Source: Laguncularia racemosa
Lineage: Eukaryota; Streptophyta; Magnoliopsida; Myrtales; Combretaceae
NCBI GenBank assembly: GCA_037954665.1
Contig: JBBMOL010000136.1
Location: 868,001 to 932,000, forward strand
Length of the DNA stretch: 64,000 nucleotides
Direction of reading: 5' to 3'
Translations under genes and position numbers: made by a program
In this document: positions 56,514-64,000 of the stretch, one piece after another
How the letters are laid out: each line of letters opens with the position of its first letter
Numbering within the stretch: the stretch's first letter is position 1
The notes under the pieces: generated by a model
What the model saw: the letters and a program-made list of their open reading frames with translations, nothing else
The model's database searches: none
Told to the model about the DNA's origin: nothing

Positions 56514-59500
56514 TGTGTAAATCTTTAAATTTCCTTAGATAGAACTCTATCAAATGGGCCTTAGATAGAAAGATATGCTTAGGATATAGCTCTAAATGAA
56601 CTCGAGCAAAGTCTAAGAGCTAGAGATGACTCAATATGTCATAAGTTAGCGTAAGTCAACTTAGCTAGATTAAACATCAACTTGAGTCAACTAGCTCAAC
56701 AAGATTTAGTAACTTAAGTCTTCCCTTCGACATCCCAAAGAAGACTTAAGTAGACTTAAAGTATTAGAACTTAGACTCGATATGACTTAGGTTAAACTTA
56801 GAAGGTAAGATGCTATAGATTCATGTGATAACCTTTCCTACTAGAATTGATGGATTTGACTTGATATAAGTTTAGTTGAAAACTATCAACTGCATTAATT
56901 TCCACTGAACTTCTTACTTAGGGGTTCAGTCTCATTCTCATAATTTCTCCTAGTAACTTAAACTTCAATTTAGTCAAACTTTATTTATAGGACTAGTACT
57001 CAACCTTAAGTATTCCTTGAGTATTGGATCATAAAATACACATACGATTGATTAAAGTCTTCTCTAAATTTACTTAAGTCAACTCTCTATAGGTAATTAA
57101 ATGACTCAAGAAAACTTGCTTTGACTTGAGTCTATTCCTTTTTAAATTCATTCAATCTTACCCAATCACAAGGATTAATACTATAAAACTTAGATTAGCA
57201 AGATATAGTCTAAATAAATAACAATCAAACCTCGAGCATACTTAAATTAGTAGTACCTAAACTTCGACTTGGAAAACCCTAATTAAAATCACACCCTAAT
57301 CTTAACTAATTATAACTAGTTTTTCTCATAAATCATTATCCCAATCTTAATTACTAAATAACACACAAAATACAAGAAAAAATCATCAAAGTAGAGTTGG
57401 TTCACATCCCCATCCAAGGCATCAATTGCAAGTTGGAATTTTCCATAGAATTTTTTATTTTTTTTTTCCAACCTATCCTATCTCTATCATATCTTATCCT
57501 TATCCTACCCTATTTTTTCTTGTCTAACCTAAGGATAAGACATGAAAATGGCTTGGATGAAGACACACTAGAATAGGTTCAAAGGAGGAGAAATTTACCA
57601 TGTGAATTTTATCCATTTTGCAATGATTTATCCTACCTCATCTTATCTTATCTTATCCTATTCTATTCAAATCTTATTATCTCTAAACTATGAAAATGAA
57701 TCGAAAAGATTTGAAAATGATAAAGCCCTAACCAGTTTTACTTCCCCTTGGATGTGTGAGAATTTTTACATGTGATTTTATCCATTTTGCAATCAATCAC
57801 CCTACATTATCTTATCCTATCTTAAGTGATGATAGCCTAAACCTAACCTAATCTATTCTAAGGTAATAAAGCACTATAAAATCAACTAATGGTGCATCCC
57901 CTTAGGCATGGAAGATAGGGTCTAATTATATACAAACCAATAAAAAAAAATTCACTATAAAATGGGTAAAAACATTAGTTACACTTAAGTAAATTTCCAC
58001 TCCATTTCCTTTCCTTTTTTTTTCCTTACGCATTCTCACCAAACATTCCACTAAATTAAAGGAAAATCAAACCCTCATCTAGCCCCACACCTATCTCTAA
58101 AATTGACAAAAAGTCCAAGGACCACTTTTCCAAGAAACAAGGTAAGAAACTTCATAGAAGTTTAGTGAAACTTCTAGTGAATTTCTAGAAGAAAATACTA
58201 ACTCTAGCTATTTTCTATGTTTTAGGGTCTTTATAATAGTGTTCTAAAGGAATTTTGATCAAGGAAGGTAATCTCAATTCACCTCAATTATCTTCGTAGT
58301 ATAATCCCTAAATAGTATACTAATTTTTTGTATTTCTAAAAGTTGTAGATTCCATTGACCATTCCACTTTAAGGATTCTTATCCTAAAATAGTAAGATTG
58401 TTTTACTACCCTTTTCTTTAGATATTTAGTAGAATATCTATTGGGATGTCTTGATACATTTTAAGATATCAAAATCTCTAAGCTCAAACCTTTAACATTA
58501 ACAAAAGTTCAAAAAAAGGATGTTTAAGGACTCATCCCAAACCTTTAGGACTTATGACTATTTCTACCCTACTTTAGACTTTATTAGACTTGTTCATGGA
58601 TATTTATTTGCCCTTATATGATATGATTTGAGAATAGGATTTATCTTGATGAGGACCTAAGCATAGACCTTAATGATGGACCAAACCCTGGATAAAGAAC
58701 CATTGAGATCTAATACTAAAATACCTTGATAGACTCTTATAAGATTTGGGGTTAAGATCGAAATTTTAAAATAGTATATTTTAGTAATAGTAATTCTTAT
58801 GTATATTTCTTTTATGCTCAACTATTTAGGTCCTTCAACAGATTCTCATTCCCCACTTGAGAATTGTTATGATCCTTGAGAAATGGCTAAGTGAGTGCCA
58901 ATGATGATTGCTACTTGTTTGTGGTTGTAATGTTAGTTGCACTTGAATTGGAAGTTAATAAACCAATGCATGTGCTTGGTGTGGTTGATTTGATTTCATG
59001 ATCGGAAATAAAGTAAAAGAAGCAAAACTACTTGTGTTTATGGTTATTTGTTGATTGATTAAGTGTCTATGAATTGATTGGTCACCTATCAAATTATGTT
59101 AAGTATATCACAACCTTGGCTTAAATAGATCATGCATAGCATCTTTTACATATTCCTATTATATTCCATCATAGTCACATAAGTAATGGGAAGATGTCCT
59201 AAGAGAGTGTCCTATTTTAACAATACAAAAATAATTTGAGGATCATCTTGTATTGGTATGAATCTATGTTCATTATTTTGTTTTGGGCACATACATTTGG
59301 AGATGTGTAAGTAGGAAAAACATTATTTTATTTGGTCTATCCTAGGTCCTTGTACAGAAGATCCTTCTTCTAACATAAATTTTGATATGTAGAGCATGGC
59401 TTTAAGATTTGTGTAGCAAAAGATGTGTGCAAGTGTTTCAAAATTAGTTGCCTGAACTCTGATGGGATTACAAAAGATCCTCAACCCAAGGTTAAAGGAA

Positions 59501-60059
59501 AGGTAACTTCATGTAGTTTTTGGTTGATTACATGAGATGATTGGCATATGCTTATTCATACATTCATAAATTAAAGTAATAACTTGTTTGCTTTTGCATA
59601 AAAGGTGGTTTTAAGCTAGGATCTTACTAAGCTAGATGTAACTTACACCCCAACAATTTTCCATTTTTACAAGCACCATATTGGTTTTACCCTAGTAGAA
59701 TCCAACTAAAGGTAAGAATCTTCAAGATAGTTGTGGGCAAGTGAGAGAGGATGAAAACTAATAGAATAGATGTTTATAATTTTAAATAGACTCTTTCAAT
59801 TATGGATAAATGTAATATTTAATCCTTAAACTTACATTTATACTTATCTACGTTCATAACACTTTATATTTTACCATATTTATAGAGTAATACTTATTTT
59901 TAGTTATCATATTCAGTTATTATCTTTTTAGAGATTTTTGGGGTAACGACACCTTATATTCCATGTTGAAGTTTATATATGCTAGAATACAGCTAATCAT
60001 GGATTTTAGTATAGTGCATGATGGGCTATTACAACTAGGGTACCCCTTAGGGCATCACA
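56514..60059 (-). repeat. giant LTR, copy B
   Basis: Minus strand begins TGTGATGCCC (60059). It is collinear with copy C and with copy A. The end near 56514 is approximate; copies A and D carry about 0.7 kb more at this side. No ORFs. No interior sequence of the parent element is adjacent, so it may be a solo LTR. Confidence 0.6.
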
Positions 60060-60779
60060 TGTTGAGGATTTGCCCTAAAATCTAGAGTCTTTAAGGAGAC
60101 CCTCATTTGAAACACAGTGATGAGGTAGAGGCATTAGCAAATAGGTACATAGCGAAATGGGACAAAATTGCGTTAGTCACGATTTCTTGATTTCTGGACC
60201 TTATTTCAAAGGCAACGAGCTAACTTAAAGAAGTTAGTACCTTTAGTGCTAAGCTATGCTATTTTTAGGGCAAATTCCTTCAGTTAGTTCCTTAAGCAAT
60301 CAAATTTGCTATTTTTGGTAATTTTTAGATTATCGATAACTTTTTATTGACACCTCTATTTTGAGTTTTTTTTGTGGCATTGTATTTGTCTTTTAATTTG
60401 CTACGTGTCTTTAAGTTTTAGGTATTTCTATTATTGGTAATTTTTAGGCATTTCTATTTTTGGAAAATTTTTATATTCTATTTTTGGTAGCTTTGTGCCT
60501 ACTATTATTGTATGCCCTAGGGCATTGAATAGGGATATTATTGAATATTATTGAAAATTTGAGCCATCTTTGCTCTATTTTCTCCCAAATTCTTGAATTC
60601 ATAAAATTGTTGAATTTAGATACTAAATATCTAGGGATTCATAGAATCAACTAATATTTGAAAATCGCATACTGAGTATTCATAGAATCAATGGTTTGTG
60701 ATAAAATCCTAATTTAATCTCACGTGTTATGCTGTGTCACATAGGGAACCAAGTCACATATGTTAAAGGTTAGTGAAAC
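60060..60779. other. AT-rich sequence, probable LTR of G4
   Basis: Repeated TATTTTTGGTAATTTTTAG-like stretches (60300-60490) and a 14-bp palindrome at 60512-60525. It lies downstream (minus strand) of the G4 integrase, where a 3' LTR is expected, but I could not find clear ends. Confidence 0.35.
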
Positions 60780-62870
60780 TTCATAGCCATCTAATAGGTC
60801 AAGCTTATAAGCACTGTCATTAATCTTCTAAAGAACCTTGAAGGGTCCATTAGCTTAAGGTGATAGCTTGCTTACTCTATAGCTTAAGAACCTATCCTTG
60901 CTAAGGTGAATCTACATTGAGTCTCCAAGGTTAAATTCATAGCCTTTTTTGCCTCAATTTCTAAGCTCTTGCTGTCTAGTCACCAATTTGGTCAATTGTT
61001 TGGATACTTTTCGATGTCGTTACTAATCTCTCTAACTTAGTCAACAGCATTGGAGTACTCATCGTTCGAGGTTAAGGTAGAAGTCATACCCATTGGTATG
61101 GTTGGATTACTACCGTAGGTGACCTCAAATGGAGACTTACTAGTAGAATTGTGTGTTAAATTATTATAGGTAAACCTGAAAATTAGTAAGCATCAGTCCC
61201 AATCGAAAAGATTCTTGCCAAGTGTGGCTTAGAGGAGTGTACTTAGGGTTTAGTTAACAACCTCAGTTTAGCCATCAAATTGTAGGTGGTAGGAAGTACT
61301 AAACATTAACTTTGTGCCTAATGTCTTCTAAAACATCCTCCAAAGGAAGCTAAAAAATTTTAGGTCCATATCTAGGACAATGCTATAAGGTATAACAACA
61401 TATAAATCAATATTGATCTTGTGGTAAGTGATGAAGTGGGTCATCTTGCTAAACTAATCTACAACCACCATGATGGAGTCATGTCTTCAAGTTGTCTAAG
61501 GTAATCCTATGACGAAGTCTATGCTTAGGTCAATTCATGGTTGGTCGGGGATGGGCAGTAGTAGATACTCTCTATAGGACTCTTTCTTTCTTTTTACCCT
61601 CTTGCAAGTGGCATACCTTTTCAGCACCTTGGGCACATCTTTCGCCGAACTAGACAAGTAAAAATGGTCCTTTAGTAGCTCATAAATCCTCTTTTCCCCA
61701 AAAATGGCTTATAATCCCCCTCTCATGAGCTTCTCTAGTCAACAACTCTCTCACCGAGTTAATAGGTATGCACAACCATCCTTTCTTATAAAGATACTTG
61801 TTGTCCATGAAATATCCATCAACATCGATGCTAGCTTTGAACTTGGCCACAATGGGTCCAAAATTCTTGTCTTGTTTATACTACTCGATCATGGCTCTGA
61901 AACCTAGGATCTTTGTTTTCAATGTGGTGATTAGTATGTGCCTTTTAGACAAGACGTCCATTACTACTTTTGTTCTTCTGAATTTATACTTGATCACATA
62001 AGAGAACATTTCTAAGAACTCGACCCATTTGGCTTATCTCCAAGATAGCTTGTGCTAACCTTGCAAGTACTTAAGGGATTCATAAACGATGTAGACTACA
62101 AACTCTCACAGTAGTACATAATGTTGCCATATAGTGAGTGCTTAGACTAAGGAATAGAACTCCTTGTCACACATGGAATAGTTAAGGGTAGCACTAATGA
62201 GTTTCTCACTAAAATATGTGACAAGTTATCGCTATTACATTAATACCGCATTAATCTCAACTCTTAAGGTGTCACACTCTAACTCAAACACTATGTTAAA
62301 GTCAGGTAGGGTCAGTATGCGAGCGTTAATAAGCTTCTCCTTGATCTCCTTGAAGCTCCTCTAAGCTCATTCTAACCACTTAAACTCTACTCCCTTCTTA
62401 GTCAACTCAATTAAAGAGGCTACAATAGTACTGAAGTTCTAGATGAAGCATTTGTAAAATGATGCTAGTTATGAAAACTTCTGACCTCATATATGCTTTT
62501 TGGAATTGGCTAACTAACCATAGCTTTAACCTTCTCATTGTTAACTCAGATGCTTTCAACTAATATAAAGTTATTACCATTCGAACCCCTTAAGGGATTC
62601 TCCATTACAAGAACATGTATAGGCCATACCAGCTAACATAAGGACAATACTAAATTATTGTATGATTCCAGAATCATTGGATTATGTAGCCCTTCAACAA
62701 TGCCTTACTTCTACAATTTGTCATGCCCCCTCCACTAAGAATGAATGATGGGTAGCCATCATTATCCTTAAAGAAGTCTTGGATCTTTTTAGTTAGTTCG
62801 TCCTTAAGCATCAAAGAAATGTCGATGTAAAGTTCACACACAATAAGTATGCCAATCCACTTGTGAAAAT
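60780..62870 (-). pseudogene. Ty3/gypsy pol relic (G4)
   Basis: Heavily decayed. In minus-strand order: end of RT with a short KVKAMV..PIPKSI and LASFYKCF (about 62550-62470), RNase H (LPDFNIVFELECD near 62300; VEFLEMFSYVIKYK and VLSKRHILITTL, 62020-61900), integrase core (IMVVVD.FSKMTHFI near 61440, TEVVN near 61260), and C-terminal domain (GYEFNLGDSM, GPFKVL, DSAYKLDLLDGYEVSLTFNICDL, 60950-60760). The RT core with YxDD appears deleted. Many stops. Confidence 0.75.
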
Positions 62871-62876
62871 AAAGGT

Positions 62877-64000
62877 TGTGAAACCTCAGAAAATTAGGTC
62901 ATTTCCAATGTTAAAATTAATTAGGACAACTAATTAAGATCTCAATAAAATAGAATATAGTACCTTAATTTTTTTTCAAACCACTAATGTTAAGATGTAT
63001 GATTCTTATCCATACTTTACAAATAGGGCCCAAAGGTTATTGACTATGTAAAGTTAGTCTTCAATATTTATGTAATAAGAATTAGCTTATCTAAGGAGCT
63101 TTTCTAGCTAAATTCTAAAGAAAGTCACCTAAAAAACTTAGTTACTTAATTAACTTCTTAAAGGAGGTTATTTCACTAAGGAGGCTTATTTGACCAACAT
63201 CTCAAGAAAGGAATCAAAGAAAAACCTAGCTAAGAAGTCCCTTAAGTTAACCTCTCAAAGAAGTCATCTTGAAAAACTTGATGACAAAGTTTGTCAAAAC
63301 TTCTTAGAGAAAACCACCAAACCAACATATCAATAAAACTACTTATCTTACAAAAACCTTAACTTGCAAGATGAATTAATTCCTAAATCTAGGAAATCTT
63401 ATTTTAAGATGGCCAAATAAGGTTAGGATATTATAGTTGACTTAGTAAACCAAGAATTGACTTGGGTCAACTCAATCAACATATAAGTTAACTTAAGTCA
63501 ACTTCATAAAAACGAAGCATTGATTTGAGTCAACTCCACATTAGATGAAGGAAAAATTGAGTTGACTTAGGTCTACTAGCACAAAAACCCAAGTTGGCTA
63601 AAGAAAACACTCAAGTTGACTTAAGATCTCTTAGGTAATGACGTAAGTTGACTTATCCACAAAACCTAGTAAACCTAACTAATCTTAAATTTATGAGATG
63701 AATTTTAACAAAAGTCTTAGTAATTTAGATATGCAAATTAAATTTAAATTCCACAAGAAAACCACAACTTCTACCCTATACAAGTTAGCACTAACCCTTC
63801 TTTGTTTCCTTTCACTTCCATTCAATCATAAACAATACCATTAGATGACAATGAAATCCTTACTGTAACTGGATTATCTTATGAAGGAAGAAAACAAGTA
63901 CGAACACTTGATAGATCTAGGTTAGAAATCAAAATCGAAGATCCTAAATTCTAGCTTAAATGTCATTTGTAATTCCTAAGAATTTTCATGGATAGTACTT
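62877..64000 (-). repeat. giant LTR, copy D (end part, runs off the window)
   Basis: Plus strand from TGTGAAACC (62877) matches copy A from 43171: TTAATTAGGA, the AACTTCTTAAGGAA-type repeats, GATAGCAAGATCCTTA/GACAATGAAATCCTTA (63850; 43719) and the block ending TTTTCATGGATAG. The remainder lies beyond 64000. Confidence 0.7.

Noticed and set aside
35641..64000. CRISPR array, phage or bacterial operon
   Set aside because: No regular repeat-spacer structure, and the tandem repeats have no unique spacers. All recognised genes are eukaryotic retroelement or plant genes.

Overview
The window is plant nuclear DNA, most likely from a eudicot. It carries Ty1/copia and Ty3/gypsy LTR retrotransposons of plant type with tRNA-Met, tRNA-Asp-like and tRNA-Arg-like primer sites, and one intronless AP2/ERF gene of the plant DREB subfamily. 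The species cannot be named from the sequence. Nearly everything is nested retrotransposon wreckage. The DREB A-4/TINY-like transcription factor (15778-16551, +) is the only host gene I can support.

Layout. 1-4908: a Ty3/gypsy element (G1, +) entered at the last bases of its 5' LTR, with gag, broken protease, an in-frame deletion through RT, a broken integrase and a complete 3' LTR. 4909-8074: a GT-biased tract, unassigned sequence, a 69-bp tandem repeat, and a minus-strand member of a very long LTR family (copy F). 8700-10391: minus-strand Tat-like gag relic. 13085-14042: an LTR plus tRNA-Met PBS of a G1-like element. 14043-17600: the gene island with the ERF gene, then a C-rich tract and a MULE-type MITE. 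17601-21419: a long LTR-like unit (E1, -).

21747-38030: a Tat/Ogre-like element (+) whose long LTR (copy C) was split by a nearly complete 10.1-kb SIRE/Maximus-like copia element (23347-33436, TSD TATCT). After its PBS come a gag relic and a 40-bp minisatellite in the 3' region. 39000-48660: one minus-strand gypsy element (G3) whose integrase is cut into three pieces by LTR-like insertion E2 (about 40146-42932) and solo giant LTR copy A (43171-48038). 48994-55943: an Athila-like element with TSD GGACT, paired LTRs and an intact gag-protease ORF but no RT, RNase H or integrase. 56514-60059: giant LTR copy B (-). 60780-62870: a fourth gypsy pol relic (G4, -). 62877-64000: the end of giant LTR copy D (-), running off the window.

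How it fits together. The order of events can be read from the nesting: G3 was hit by E2 and copy A, and copy C was hit by the copia. The copia and the gag-only Athila element have exact 5-bp target duplications and LTR pairs about 98-99% alike by eye, so they are the youngest insertions. No autonomous element survives; those copies that moved recently probably used proteins supplied in trans. Most reported ATG positions were corrected to true ATG codons where the longest open frame began at a non-ATG codon.
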